Shown: positions 1 through 9,337, counted from the stretch's first letter. The stretch: 64,000 nt of DNA from Hymenobacter rigui (GCF_003944715.1 NZ_RWIT01000019.1:1-64000), one strand, 5' to 3'. Program-made: numbers and translations. Notes: generated by a model from the sequence alone, not told the origin.

Positions 1-161
1 CCGAAAAAGCCCTGGTGGGCCAGCCCGCCACGGAGGCTACCTTCCGGGCCGCCGCTGCCGCTGCCTTACGCGGGGCCCAGCCCCGGGAGCATAACCGCTT
101 CAAGGTGGAGCTGGCCCAAAATACGCTGGTGCAAGCTCTGCTGAAAGTAGCCGGCGCATAA
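1..161 (+). CDS. FAD-binding subunit of a xanthine dehydrogenase-type molybdoenzyme (C-terminal end only)
   Basis: The window opens inside this gene; the reading frame runs from base 3 to a TAA at 159-161 and gives 52 residues. The tail has the pattern ATEATFRAAAAAAL, then HNRFKVELAQ, which is typical of the C-terminal domain of the FAD subunit (YagS/CoxM family) that passes electrons between the molybdenum and iron-sulfur subunits. The molybdenum subunit follows 95 bases downstream on the same strand, as expected for an iron-sulfur, FAD, Mo operon. The catalytic part lies outside the window, so the assignment rests on the tail and on its neighbour. Confidence 0.75.
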   Translation, partial: EKALVGQPATEATFRAAAAAALRGAQPREHNRFKVELAQNTLVQALLKVAGA

Positions 162-256
162 CGATTTGGTGCGGCACACAAGCCAGCGTTGTGACCCATT
201 GGCCTTGCTCAATTTACTCAGTATCCCCCCCTTGCCTAACCAGGCGCCTCTTTCTT

Positions 257-2596
257 ATGGATAAAGAACCGGCATTCTTCGAAACCAACCCGCAGGCGGG
301 TGTGGTGGGCCAACCGCTCAGCCGCGTCGACGGCCGGGCCAAAGTGACGGGTCAGGCCAAGTATTCGGCCGAGTACAACCAACTGCCCGGCCTGGCACAC
401 GCCGTCTTCAAAACCAGCGACGTGGCCAAGGGGCGCATCACCGGCTTCGATGCCAGTGCCGCCCAGCGGGTGCCGGGCGTGCTGGCTATCCTTACCCATC
501 AGAACCTGCCCCAGCCCGCGGTGTCGCCCAACACCCCGGAGGGCAAAAAAATCATCGGTATGGGTGTGCAGATGGGCTTTCTGCCGCTGACCTCCGACCA
601 GATCTACTACGCCGCCCAGCCCGTGGCCGTGGTGGTGGCCGACACCCTGGAGCACGCCCAGCACGCCGCCGCGCTGCTGCGCGTGCAGGTGGCGCCTGAA
701 GCCCCTACCGCTTCGTACCAGGACCCCAAAGCGCAGAAATTTGACCCCAGCCAGGGCAAGGACTCGGGGGAGGGCCGCGGCAAGGCCGCAGCGGCGTTTG
801 CCAGCGCCCCCATTCAGCTGTCGGCCACCTACACCCACGCCTTGAACCACCACAACCCCATGGAGCCGGGTGCCACCACGGCGCACTGGGAAGCCCCGGA
901 CCGGCTGACCGTGTACGATACGGCCCAGGGCATGGCCTGGATGCAGAAGTCGCTGAGCGTGATGCTGGGCCTGCCCGCCGACCAGGTGCGGGTAGTAACC
1001 AAGTTTCTCGGCGGCGGCTTCGGCTGCAAGGGCAGCACCTGGCCCCACACCACCCTTACGGTGCTGGCCGCCAAAGCCGTGGGCCGGCCGGTGAAGCTGG
1101 CCCTCACCCGCCCGCAGATGTTTACCGGCATGGGCCACCGCGAAGACCAGGAGCAGACTCTGCGCCTGGGTGCAACCAAGGAAGGCAAGCTGCTGGCTTT
1201 GCTGCACGAAAAGACCTCGACGACCTCACCCTGGGACGATTATGCCGAAACCAACGCCAAAATCATTGGTATGCTCTACCAGTGCCCGGCGTTTGAGGCT
1301 ACCTCGCAGCTGGCGCGGGCCAACGTAATGACCAGCACCTACATGCGCGCGCCCGGCGAAGCGCCCGGCTCGTTTGCCCTGGAAAGCGCCATGGACGATT
1401 TGGCCTACCGCGTGGGCGTGGACCCGCTGCAGATTCGGCTGCTCAACCACGCCGACAAAGACCCGAGCACCGGTAAGCCCTGGAGCAGCAAGAGCCTGAA
1501 GCAATGCTACCAGCGCGGAGCCGAGCTGTTCGGCTGGAGCAAGCGCAACCCCCAAAACGGCCAGACCCGCGACGGCAAGCTGCTGGTAGGCTACGGCATG
1601 GCCACGGCCAGCTACCCCGTGCACAGCGGGCAGGGCAACGCGCGCGTGCGCCTCTACGCCGACGGCCACGCGGTGGCGCAGGCCGCCGCCACCGACCTGG
1701 GCACCGGCACCTACACCGTCATGACGCAGGTAGTAGCCGACGCACTGGGCCTTACGCCCGATAAAGTGCGCTTCGAGCTGGGCGACACCGTGCTGCCCAC
1801 CACCATCATCTCGGGCGGCTCCATGGCCGCCGGCACCGTCTCGTCGTCGCTGTACCTGGCTGCGCAGGACGTGTGGCAGAAACTTATCAAGATGGCCGTG
1901 ATGGACGCCAAGTCGCCGCTCTACCGGGCGAAGTCCGCCGACGTGGAAATGGTAAAGGGCCGCCTGCAGCTCAAGGCGTCGCCCGGCAAGGGTGAGGACT
2001 TCGCGGCCCTGATGAAGCGTGCGGGCCTGGACGATGTAGAAGGTATGGCCACCGGCCGCTACGGGGCGGGCTACGAATCGGCTCAGGCGGCCCTGAATGC
2101 CAAATCCGATGACGCGGGCAAAGATGACGCGGGCCAGCACAGTATGCATTCGTTCGGGGCGCACTTCTGCGAGGTGCACGTGGACCCCGAACTGGGCACC
2201 GTGCGGGTAAAGCGCTGGGTAAGCGTTATTGCTGGCGGCCGCATTCTGAACCCCAAAACGGCCCGTTCCCAGATTATGGGTGGGGCCATCATGGGCATCG
2301 GGGCGGCGCTGATGGAAGGCACGCACCGTGACGCGCAGTTTGCCCGCTACACCAACGCCAGCCTCGCCGACTACCACATTCCCGTCAACGCCGACATCCC
2401 TGACATAACCGTGGAGTTCATTGATGAAAAAGACCCCTACATCAACGCCATGGGTGTGAAAGGCATCGGCGAAGTCTCTATTGTGGGTACCTCGGCTGCC
2501 GTGGCTAATGCCATTTTCCACGCTACCGGCCGACGCTTGCGCAGCTTACCCATCACCCCCGACAAAATACTGGAGGCGATGCGCCAGCCTTCCTAG
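257..2596 (+). CDS. Molybdopterin-binding subunit, xanthine dehydrogenase / aldehyde oxidase family
   Basis: Large catalytic subunit of a molybdenum hydroxylase, 779 residues. The N-terminal domain begins with SRVDGRAKVTGQAKYSAEY, the usual opening of the a/b hammerhead domain. Near residue 250 there is GGGFGCKG, a molybdopterin contact; near 362 MRAPGEAPG; near 733-739 GVKGIGE, whose Glu is the general base in this family. There is no twin-arginine signal, so a cytoplasmic YagR-like enzyme is likely. The ATG at 257 was chosen over an in-frame one 66 bases upstream because homology begins shortly after it. It follows the FAD subunit gene. The substrate (purine, aldehyde or N-heterocycle) cannot be read from the sequence. 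Confidence 0.9.
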   Translation: MDKEPAFFETNPQAGVVGQPLSRVDGRAKVTGQAKYSAEYNQLPGLAHAVFKTSDVAKGRITGFDASAAQRVPGVLAILTHQNLPQPAVSPNTPEGKKIIGMGVQMGFLPLTSDQIYYAAQPVAVVVADTLEHAQHAAALLRVQVAPEAPTASYQDPKAQKFDPSQGKDSGEGRGKAAAAFASAPIQLSATYTHALNHHNPMEPGATTAHWEAPDRLTVYDTAQGMAWMQKSLSVMLGLPADQVRVVTKFLGGGFGCKGSTWPHTTLTVLAAKAVGRPVKLALTRPQMFTGMGHREDQEQTLRLGATKEGKLLALLHEKTSTTSPWDDYAETNAKIIGMLYQCPAFEATSQLARANVMTSTYMRAPGEAPGSFALESAMDDLAYRVGVDPLQIRLLNHADKDPSTGKPWSSKSLKQCYQRGAELFGWSKRNPQNGQTRDGKLLVGYGMATASYPVHSGQGNARVRLYADGHAVAQAAATDLGTGTYTVMTQVVADALGLTPDKVRFELGDTVLPTTIISGGSMAAGTVSSSLYLAAQDVWQKLIKMAVMDAKSPLYRAKSADVEMVKGRLQLKASPGKGEDFAALMKRAGLDDVEGMATGRYGAGYESAQAALNAKSDDAGKDDAGQHSMHSFGAHFCEVHVDPELGTVRVKRWVSVIAGGRILNPKTARSQIMGGAIMGIGAALMEGTHRDAQFARYTNASLADYHIPVNADIPDITVEFIDEKDPYINAMGVKGIGEVSIVGTSAAVANAIFHATGRRLRSLPITPDKILEAMRQPS

Positions 2597-2687
2597 TTCT
2601 TTGAACGGTATAGCCATTCCATTGAATGCTGTAATGTTTTCAGCAGAAGCGGTAAGTAGATTTACAGCACTGAAATACTCGGTTTCT

Positions 2688-3164
2688 ATGTTAAGCACAG
2701 CATCGTATCTGACTGTGAGCGGATGGCTATTCAAGCTGTCAGTGCTTTTCGGCGTAGCGGGGGCTTGCAAATCGGCGGCCGACGTTGTACCGACTACTTC
2801 CGACACTATGAGCCATCAACTCCGCATCAAGGTGGGAGCCGAAACCTTTACGGCTACTCTGTTGAGCAATCCAACCGCTACGGCTTTCAAGGCCCAACTA
2901 CCGCTGACCGTGTCGATGACCGAGTTGAACGGCAACGAGAAGTACTACGACCTGGCGCAGGCGCTGCCCACCAATGCCACGAACCTCGGTACGATTCAAA
3001 ATGGTGACCTGCTGCTGTACGGCTCCCGCACGCTGGTGCTGTTCTACGAGTCGTTTCATACCTCATACAGCTACACCCGCCTGGGCCGAGTTGATAACCC
3101 AGCGGGCCTGGCTGCTGCCTTAGGCACGCGCAACGTGACGGTGACGTTTGAGCTGCAGCCATAG
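2688..3164 (+). CDS. Cyclophilin-like fold lipoprotein
   Basis: 158-residue protein. After a hydrophobic leader ending in AGAC (a plausible lipobox, Cys near residue 27) comes a domain with the motifs ATAFKAQLPL, LNGNEKYYDL, IQNGDLLLYG and YTRLGR, which match the cyclophilin-like family (Cyclophil_like2 / former DUF369) of small beta-barrels. These have the cyclophilin fold but usually no proven isomerase activity. The start is uncertain: an in-frame ATG at 2634 would add 18 residues, including the positive charges that a signal n-region normally has. It stands 91 bases after the molybdoenzyme gene and may be co-transcribed, though it has no obvious link to it. Confidence 0.75.
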   Translation: MLSTASYLTVSGWLFKLSVLFGVAGACKSAADVVPTTSDTMSHQLRIKVGAETFTATLLSNPTATAFKAQLPLTVSMTELNGNEKYYDLAQALPTNATNLGTIQNGDLLLYGSRTLVLFYESFHTSYSYTRLGRVDNPAGLAAALGTRNVTVTFELQP

Positions 3165-3367
3165 AAGGCCAAACGACTGATAAAACAGCAGAATACAGCA
3201 AGCAAGTAGTGCCCGTGGTCATAGCTGGCCACGGGCATTCTGTTTGTTGCTCCTTTGCAATAGCGCAGCTGAATACGTACCGGAGTAGTATACCACATGA
3301 TCGGGTGAATAGATTGACTATCAGGCTAGTGAAGTCTAATTTAAGGTTCACTCTAGGATCAACTGGT

Positions 3368-3919
3368 ATGCAACGTCGTTCTTTTCTGCAGTTGACTTTG
3401 GCCGCGCCAGCGCTGGCCTATAGCCTGCCTTCAATTGGAGCAGGGACCCGTTTGCCCAAAAAAAGCGTGCTGGTGCGGGCCGGGCAGGACCGCACAGGCC
3501 AGCCCTTTCAGTTTCTCGAAGCCACCTTCACCGTCAAGGTTTCCGGGAAGGATAACGGTGGTGCCTGCGTCATATTTGACACGGTTCGCCCTGAGAAAGT
3601 AGGTCCGCCACTGCACGTTCACAAGCAGTTGGATGAATGGTTTTACGTGCTGGAAGGGGAGTTTAAGTTTCAGGCGGGTGAGGACACTATGCGGCTGCGG
3701 GCCGGCGACTCCTTATTTGTGCCGCGTGAAATGGCGCATGCTTTTGTGAAGACGAGCGAAGGAGTAGCCCGTCTTATTGTGATGCACCAGCCGGCCGGCA
3801 CCATGGAGGAGTATTTCCGGGCGGTGAGCAAATTGCCGGACCAAAGCCCGGAAGCCCGAAAAAAAATGGCCGCCGAACATGATACGCTGCTCATCGGACC
3901 GCCTTTGAAACCGGACTAA
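3368..3919 (+). CDS. Exported cupin-domain protein with Tat-like signal
   Basis: 183 residues. The N-terminus MQRRSFLQLTLAAPALA is a twin-arginine-type signal (RRSFLQ), so export of a folded, perhaps metal-loaded protein is likely. The body holds a single conserved cupin_2 barrel: the first motif includes HVHKQLDEWFYVLEGE and the second GDSLFVPREMAHAF, which supply the His and Glu residues that bind a metal. The gene lies alone between two plus-strand secreted-protein genes. Cupins of this kind include dioxygenases and sugar-binding proteins; the reaction is unknown. The ATG at 3368 was chosen because the signal begins there; the longer reading frame upstream has no such signature. Confidence 0.8.
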   Translation: MQRRSFLQLTLAAPALAYSLPSIGAGTRLPKKSVLVRAGQDRTGQPFQFLEATFTVKVSGKDNGGACVIFDTVRPEKVGPPLHVHKQLDEWFYVLEGEFKFQAGEDTMRLRAGDSLFVPREMAHAFVKTSEGVARLIVMHQPAGTMEEYFRAVSKLPDQSPEARKKMAAEHDTLLIGPPLKPD

Positions 3920-4098
3920 ATGATAGTGAAGGCCCTTGTAGAGCGAGTGGGCAGCAGCAAACGGCATAGTAACGCGTAAGCAGTGGAAAAAGGAAGGTTC
4001 AGCAGCCGGATGCTGCCCGACCAGCAAGCCGGCTTTTTGACTACTTTGCCTGCGCCAACCCAACGGCTGGTTGGTGTTCTGTCCTTCCTGGTTCTGCC

Positions 4099-4908
4099 AT
4101 GACCTGCCACCCGCTATACCGGCCAACGCTTCCGTTGTTCGTCCTCTTGTTTGTCTGCTCTTTCTCCAGCTTCGCTCAGCGTGGAGGAGAGGGTTTCACC
4201 CAGCAGTTCAACCGGGCCACCGTGCTGCTGAGCACCGGTGATACGCTTACCGGCCCCGTAATGCTGCACCGCACCGAGGAAACCCTTACCATGAGCCTGC
4301 CCGATAATACCGTGCGCACCCTGCCCGCCGTGAACGTGCAGAGCTTCGCGGTGCAGGGTGAGCGGTACGACCAGAGTCGGGAGCGGTTTTACTACGACGA
4401 CTTCTACGCCATGCGGCAGGGCTACTACTACGGTAACCCGCTGTATACCCTGCCCGTACCCCGCCGTCGGGAGCGGCCCGATACGGCCCTGGTGCGCGTA
4501 TTCCGCACCTACCGCTGGAACCGTGGCAATGACTACAGTGACTTCCGGGCGCCGGGCTTTTTTGAGCAGCTAAGCAGCGGGCCTATTATTCTGCTGCGGC
4601 GTGAGGGGCTGGTGCAACGCCCCGTAACCTCCAGCGCGGGGCCCTACGGGTACGGTGGCTACGGCTACGGCATGCCCGGCCGCACTGTGGGCTATTACAC
4701 CGATGTAAAAGACTCCTTTTTTCTGGGTCTGCCCGGCGGCAGCGTAGTTGCGCTTCGCAATCCTAAAAAGGACCTGCTGGCCTATTTTCGGGATACTTCG
4801 CGCCGTATCGAGCAGTACGCCAAAGACAATAAGCTCAGCTTCACCGACGCCCGCGAGCTGGCCTACATCGTCAACTATGCCAACTCTCTGAACGCCGGCA
4901 AGCAGTAG
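4099..4908 (+). CDS. Secreted protein of unknown function
   Basis: 269 residues with a clear signal peptide (hydrophobic stretch then SFAQ, cleavage near residue 27). The mature part has a short segment like those around stress-related surface proteins (ATVLLSTGDTLTGPVML), a tyrosine-rich stretch near residues 95-115 (YYYG), and a glycine-tyrosine stretch near 180-195. No family is recognised. A possible -7 element TACTTTG at 4042-4048 precedes it, and a hairpin terminator follows at 4921. I infer a periplasmic or surface protein found in this genus. Confidence 0.7.
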   Translation: MTCHPLYRPTLPLFVLLFVCSFSSFAQRGGEGFTQQFNRATVLLSTGDTLTGPVMLHRTEETLTMSLPDNTVRTLPAVNVQSFAVQGERYDQSRERFYYDDFYAMRQGYYYGNPLYTLPVPRRRERPDTALVRVFRTYRWNRGNDYSDFRAPGFFEQLSSGPIILLRREGLVQRPVTSSAGPYGYGGYGYGMPGRTVGYYTDVKDSFFLGLPGGSVVALRNPKKDLLAYFRDTSRRIEQYAKDNKLSFTDARELAYIVNYANSLNAGKQ

Positions 4909-4920
4909 GCCGCAAACCTG

Positions 4921-4959
4921 AAAAGCCCTTCATTCCGGGCCGGGGAATGAAGGGCTTTT
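4921..4959. terminator. Bidirectional hairpin terminator
   Basis: A perfect 16-bp stem (4921-4936 with 4944-4959) with A and T runs at its ends lies between two convergent genes, the secreted protein ending at 4908 and the M14 peptidase ending at 4978. Confidence 0.8.
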
Positions 4960-4977
4960 CGGGTAGTCAGATCAATT

Positions 4978-6714
4978 TTATAACACCCGCAGTACGGGGT
5001 AGCGCAGGTGGCTGGTTTCGTAGTGGTCAGATTGGCGGTAGACCCAGTCTAGCTGGGCGGCGGCGCTGGCGGCGAAGGCGGGGTCCTGCTTTTTCTTTTC
5101 TTCCAGCTGAGCACGCAGCTCGGGCCGGCGACGCAACAGGTCGGCGGCTACATCTTCAAAAACATAATCGGAGAAATATTCCTTCTGCTGCAGGATGCTG
5201 TCGAAGAAGCCCCAGGCAAAGAAGGAGTCGGTAGCCTGCGGCTCCAGCGTTTCAATGAGGTAGCGGGCCGCCGGCTGATTCAGGGTAATGATGTAGTCGC
5301 CGCGCAGGAAGGAGCGGGGCTGTTGCACGGTTCGTACCTGCACCTGCGTGTGCAGGTAGTGACCCTCGTAGGGGCGCGGACCGGTTTTGTAATCCTGGAT
5401 GTAATAGGTTTCGCCGTTGATAACCGTATCAGCCGACAGCTGCCGCATCTGTACGCCGGAAAGGCGCAGGCGTTCCACTACCTCGCCCCAGGCCTGGGGC
5501 AGCACGTAGGCACGGGGCCGCTGAACCGTGGTAGTGGCCCGGAAGGTGTTGTAATACGGAATGGACTTGGTGTAGGGGGCCTGCCGGTCGTAGTACAGGC
5601 GGGGCAGGCCGCTCACCTCACTGGGTTTCAGCTTGCCGGCATAGCCCCGGAAGGTTAACTGCTCGGCCTGGGTGGTGTCCAGCTTCCAGCCCAATGCAAA
5701 CTGTTGCTGCGCCTGGGTTTGGGCCGCCGCCGCCGTGCGCGCCTGCGCAATAGCGGGGCCATCCTGGTGCACCTGGCGGATAAGCAACTCCAGAAAATCA
5801 TACGTGGCGCGGACCCGGGGCGTGTAGGTTTTGAGCATGTGGGTTTCCGTGACAAACCCAATGGTATTGAACAGGGTGGTGTAGCCGGTAGAATAGCGCG
5901 GGGTTTCCAGGAAGCCCACCAGGCCCCGGGCGTCGGGCGTGCGGCCTTCAAAATCAACGTAGGGCGTGAGGTACCACTTTTTCTTGTCCATGCCACCGTA
6001 GAGGGCCGGGAGCAGCCGCTGCTGCATATACTCGCTCAGGGCCGGGTGCAGCTTGTTCTTTTGAGTAGCAATGAGCGTCATAGTGTACTGGTAGTCGGCT
6101 CCGTTGGAGGTGTGGGTGTCCACGTACACATCGGGCTGCCAGCGCTGGAACAGCTGAGCAAACGTGCGGGCATTGCGCGAGTCCTGCTTGATGTAGTCCC
6201 GGTTCAGGTCGAGGTTGCGGGCGTTGCCCCGGAAGCCATAGCTTTCCGGCCCGTTCTGGTTGGTGCGGGTGGTGGAGTTGCGGTTAAGCGAGCCATCCAC
6301 ATTGTATATCGGAATGAACACCAGCACCACGTCGCTGAGCTGCCGGCGCAGGTCTTTTTTCTGCACGTAGTCGCGGGCCAGCATCATACTGGCGTCAATA
6401 CCCTCCGGCTCGCCGGGATGAATACCGTTCTGAATGAACACAATACGCCTGCCCTTGGCCCGCAGCGAGGTCGGCTCAAAATCCCCGTCCAGGGATACTA
6501 CTACCTCGTGCAGTGGCCGGCCACTATCGGTCTGGCCCACTTCCCGGAGCTGAATTTCGGGGTAGGCCGCATCCAGCTGCTGGTAGTAGCTGATGCACTC
6601 GGCGTGGGTGGTGGTAGTATTGCCGTTGCCTTTCTCAAAGGGCGTGCGCCAGTCGGGGGAAGCGGAAGCGGTGGCGGTGGTCAGCAGCAGGGCGGAGAGG
6701 AAAACTGGGAGCAT
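4978..6714 (-). CDS. M14 family zinc carboxypeptidase
   Basis: 578 residues with a signal peptide (cleavage near ASA, residue 19). The peptidase_M14 domain covers roughly residues 38-300. Visible zinc ligands are His99 and Glu102 in HPGEPEG and His201 in DTHTSNG; the likely catalytic base is Glu290 in FVTETHM. The substrate-binding NARNLDLNRDY segment is near 164-174. A C-terminal region of about 270 residues follows, probably a beta-rich accessory domain as seen in large bacterial M14 enzymes. It should remove C-terminal residues from peptides in the periplasm or outside the cell. It is monocistronic. Confidence 0.9.
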   Translation of the reverse strand: MLPVFLSALLLTTATASASPDWRTPFEKGNGNTTTTHAECISYYQQLDAAYPEIQLREVGQTDSGRPLHEVVVSLDGDFEPTSLRAKGRRIVFIQNGIHPGEPEGIDASMMLARDYVQKKDLRRQLSDVVLVFIPIYNVDGSLNRNSTTRTNQNGPESYGFRGNARNLDLNRDYIKQDSRNARTFAQLFQRWQPDVYVDTHTSNGADYQYTMTLIATQKNKLHPALSEYMQQRLLPALYGGMDKKKWYLTPYVDFEGRTPDARGLVGFLETPRYSTGYTTLFNTIGFVTETHMLKTYTPRVRATYDFLELLIRQVHQDGPAIAQARTAAAAQTQAQQQFALGWKLDTTQAEQLTFRGYAGKLKPSEVSGLPRLYYDRQAPYTKSIPYYNTFRATTTVQRPRAYVLPQAWGEVVERLRLSGVQMRQLSADTVINGETYYIQDYKTGPRPYEGHYLHTQVQVRTVQQPRSFLRGDYIITLNQPAARYLIETLEPQATDSFFAWGFFDSILQQKEYFSDYVFEDVAADLLRRRPELRAQLEEKKKQDPAFAASAAAQLDWVYRQSDHYETSHLRYPVLRVL

Positions 6715-6774
6715 ATACGCGGGTTAGTAGGGCCATAAGGACGCAATTTGCCCTCAAAGGTGGCGCACGAAAAG

Positions 6775-6809
6775 AAAAGTCATTCCGCATAGGATGCAGA
6801 ATGACTTTT
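6775..6809 (-). terminator. Hairpin terminator downstream of doxX
   Basis: An 11-bp stem (6775-6785 with 6799-6809) is followed on the minus strand by a T-rich stretch. It ends transcription coming from the DoxX gene before the M14 peptidase gene begins. Confidence 0.65.
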
Positions 6810-6998
6810 ACAATGTCGGAATAAAGGCGTAGTACCCACTTCTCACATATGAACAGCGTGAGAGAGGCTATGTGGTTAATTTTTAGGCTTTTTGGGGAAA
6901 TTGAGGATCCATACTAAGCGAGTAACGAGGAAGGCAACAAATCCACCCACCGAGCATATCAGGAGCTGCAAATAAGTAGTAGAATCTAAAAGAGGTAG

Positions 6999-7433
6999 TT
7001 AGTACAAGCGCCGCGGAGCCGGGAACAGTAGTTGGTCCACGCTGTAGCGCCCGGGACCAATAAAGGCCAAGCTCAGAAACAAAATGGCTGATTCCAGCGC
7101 GTGAGAGTAGGCGTTGAAGTCGTCGCCGCTACTCAGATGCATAATGGTAGCCATCAGCATGGTGCCCAGCAGAAACACGCAGGCTACCCGGAAGAATAGC
7201 CCGATGGCCACTAACTGGCCGCCTACCGCTTCGGCCGCCGCTGCCAGAAAGCCCCAGAAAGCTGGTGCGAAGTCCAAGCCAATCAGTTTCATTGTGCCGC
7301 CCACCTGGGTCCAGGCTTCCATACCGCCAGTCAGTTTAGGGTAGCCATGCAGGGTAAACATTACGCCAATGCCCACGCGGAGCAACAGAAGCCCCAGATC
7401 ATGGGTGCGGTAGCGGTTTGCAAACAGAGCCAT
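6999..7433 (-). CDS. DoxX family membrane protein
   Basis: 144 residues, four predicted membrane helices (about 14-32, 52-70, 78-96 and 110-128). Motifs LLLRVGIGVMFTLHGYPKL and FLAAAAEAVGGQLVAIG match the DoxX/DoxD-like family of small inner-membrane proteins, some of which take part in thiosulfate oxidation or redox stress. The ATG at 7433 begins the conserved domain; an upstream in-frame ATG would add 34 residues without homology. It is alone in its transcription unit. See also the open frame that continues directly after its stop. Confidence 0.85.
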   Translation of the reverse strand: MALFANRYRTHDLGLLLLRVGIGVMFTLHGYPKLTGGMEAWTQVGGTMKLIGLDFAPAFWGFLAAAAEAVGGQLVAIGLFFRVACVFLLGTMLMATIMHLSSGDDFNAYSHALESAILFLSLAFIGPGRYSVDQLLFPAPRRLY

Positions 7434-7553
7434 AGGCGGGCAGGGGGAGGGGCCGGAAACGGTTTGGTGCAACAATACGCATGTATCGGAATACAGCTGA
7501 GTCTGCCAAAGTACACTTTTTGCGGCGGAGTACAATCAAAGCCGCGCAACAGC

Positions 7554-8249
7554 TTACTTATACAGCAGTACCCCGGTAATGCGCGCTGCCGGCGGAATCT
7601 CGCTGGATTGGATCTGCTCCGGGGGCTTGTTGGGTAGGGAGTTGGGGTCGATAACCCAGGCCAGCTGCACCTCGCCCGACACCGCCGCCAGCCCTGCTGG
7701 GGTGTTGCGAATGCGCGTGAGGCCCAGGTTCTGACGGGCTGCTCCGAATGGTGAACCCACGCCAATACCCTCGGCCGTACGGTACTGCGACGAATAAATC
7801 CGGATGCGGCGCACCCGAAACCCGCCGGCCGAGTCGCCGATGAGGTGCAGGATGGTGGCCGGAGCTTCGGGGTGCTGCGCATCGCGCAGCTCGTAGGCAG
7901 GCAGGCGGCGGCCGTCCCGGTCCTGATAGGTAGTGGGGGTGAGCAGGTCGGCGGAAACTACGTTTTTCAGGCGCTTCTCTGTCATGCCCAGTCGTAGTCG
8001 GCCGGCTCGTCCGGGGCTGATGAGGTGCAGTGAGTCGGGGAGAGGGGCACCGGTTTCGGTGGGAGCAGCCGCGCCTTTGGCCACGGCCACCGAGCCAGGC
8101 GTGGCCGGCGACTCCCCATTGGCGGCCGTGAAGGGCGGGGTACCGGGGTCGGTGGCGGTTCGGGTAGTGGTGGGCGAGTCGCAGCCCGTAAGGCCGGACA
8201 GGAGCAGGGCCATCACGGAGACGGCAGCGGGCAATTCACGAAACAGCAT
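7554..8249 (-). CDS. Hypothetical lipoprotein
   Basis: 231 residues. A signal peptide ending in LTGC marks it as a lipoprotein (Cys near residue 23). A Thr/Pro/Ala-rich linker (about 24-70) leads to a domain that starts with PGRAGRLRLGMTEKRL, a pattern seen in small periplasmic proteins that monitor or bind other molecules, but no family is recognised. It ends 120 bases before the DoxX start on the same strand. It is divergent from surE. Confidence 0.7.
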   Translation of the reverse strand: MLFRELPAAVSVMALLLSGLTGCDSPTTTRTATDPGTPPFTAANGESPATPGSVAVAKGAAAPTETGAPLPDSLHLISPGRAGRLRLGMTEKRLKNVVSADLLTPTTYQDRDGRRLPAYELRDAQHPEAPATILHLIGDSAGGFRVRRIRIYSSQYRTAEGIGVGSPFGAARQNLGLTRIRNTPAGLAAVSGEVQLAWVIDPNSLPNKPPEQIQSSEIPPAARITGVLLYK

Positions 8250-8355
8250 AGCCCGGCTATACGCAGGCCGCCTACCAGATGTTGAAAACCCGGGCCCGGC
8301 TGTTGGCGTTTGGATACGTGAGGCAGGGCAGTGGCTGATTCCAGACCTGCCGGCT

Positions 8356-8363
8356 TACCTTCG
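8356..8363 (+). promoter_or_regulatory. Possible -7 element of surE
   Basis: TACCTTCG resembles the Bacteroidota -7 box TAnnTTTG and lies about 41 bases before the proposed GTG start of surE. The -33 box is not clear. Confidence 0.3.
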
Positions 8364-8403
8364 CCCTGTTTTTTTCCATTACTCTTTCATTTTCCTGCTG
8401 CCC

Positions 8404-9273
8404 GTGTCTGCTGAACTTCGCAAGCCCCTGATTCTGATTTCCAACGACGACGGCATTACGGCACCCGGTATTGCCACCCTGGTGCGCGTGATGCGCCGTA
8501 TTGGCGAGGTAGTGGTGGTAGCCCCCAATTCGCCGCAGTCGGGCATGGGTCACGCCATAACCATCGGCCATCCGCTGCGCCTAGATGCTAGCCGCATCTT
8601 TGAGGGCGTGGAGGCCTACGAGTGCAGCGGTACGCCCGCCGACTGCGTGAAACTGGCTAAGCACCACGTGCTCAAGGACCGACGGCCCGATCTGGTGGTG
8701 TCCGGTATCAACCACGGCTCCAACTCAGCCGTGAACGTGCTGTACTCCGGCACTATGTCGGCGGCTATTGAGGCGGCGGTGGAAGGATTGCCGGCCATCG
8801 GCTTCTCCCTGTGCGATTATGGCCATAATGCCGACTTCTCGCACACCGAGGAATGGATTGAGCACCTCACTCGGCAGGCGCTGGAGCACGGTATTCCGCA
8901 GGGAACTGCCCTGAACGTCAATATCCCCAAAAAATCGGCGGAGCCCATTGCCGGCGCCCGCCTGTGCCGGCAGGCGCGCGCCAAGTGGCAGGAGGAGTTC
9001 GACCTGCGCCATGATCCGCACAACCGCCCGTACTACTGGCTGATTGGCTCTTTTGTGAACGAAGACCACGGCCAGGATACCGACGAATACGCACTGGCCA
9101 ACAACTACATATCCATTGTGCCCTGCCAGTTCGATCTGACGGCATTATACGGTCTGCGCGAGATGAATGCCAGCTGGCAACTCAGTCCCACACCTGCCGG
9201 ACAGCAGGTACCTGCCCCCAGCCTGGGCAGCGCTGAACCGGCTGCCGGCGAGTCGGCTGAGGGGTTGGGATAG
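8404..9273 (+). CDS. surE: 5'/3'-nucleotidase SurE
   Basis: 289 residues, a cytoplasmic metal-dependent nucleoside monophosphate phosphatase used in stationary phase and stress. Family motifs are all present: SNDDGI near residue 14 with the metal-binding Asp pair, SPQSGMGHAIT near 46, SGTPADCVKL near 76, and SGINHGSNSAVNVLYSGTM near 100 with the Asn metal ligand. No ATG lies before the first motif, so I place the start at the GTG at 8404, giving an N-terminus VSAELRKPLILISNDDG; a longer frame exists upstream but overlaps the divergent lipoprotein gene. The tail after residue 255 is Pro/Ala-rich and not conserved. Confidence 0.93.
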   Translation: MSAELRKPLILISNDDGITAPGIATLVRVMRRIGEVVVVAPNSPQSGMGHAITIGHPLRLDASRIFEGVEAYECSGTPADCVKLAKHHVLKDRRPDLVVSGINHGSNSAVNVLYSGTMSAAIEAAVEGLPAIGFSLCDYGHNADFSHTEEWIEHLTRQALEHGIPQGTALNVNIPKKSAEPIAGARLCRQARAKWQEEFDLRHDPHNRPYYWLIGSFVNEDHGQDTDEYALANNYISIVPCQFDLTALYGLREMNASWQLSPTPAGQQVPAPSLGSAEPAAGESAEGLG

Positions 9274-9295
9274 ACCATTTTTGATCTGAAACAGG

Positions 9296-9337
9296 AAGTC
9301 CTCGGAGCTGCAACGTAGTTGCTTGCTCCGAGGACTT
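9296..9337. terminator. Bidirectional hairpin terminator
   Basis: A 13-bp stem (9296-9308 with 9325-9337) between the end of surE and the end of the convergent small membrane-protein gene. Confidence 0.75.

Noticed and set aside
236..1207. A 323-codon minus-strand frame opposite the molybdoenzyme
   Set aside because: Antisense to a gene with intact catalytic motifs; composition rich in Gly, His and Val, typical of shadows.
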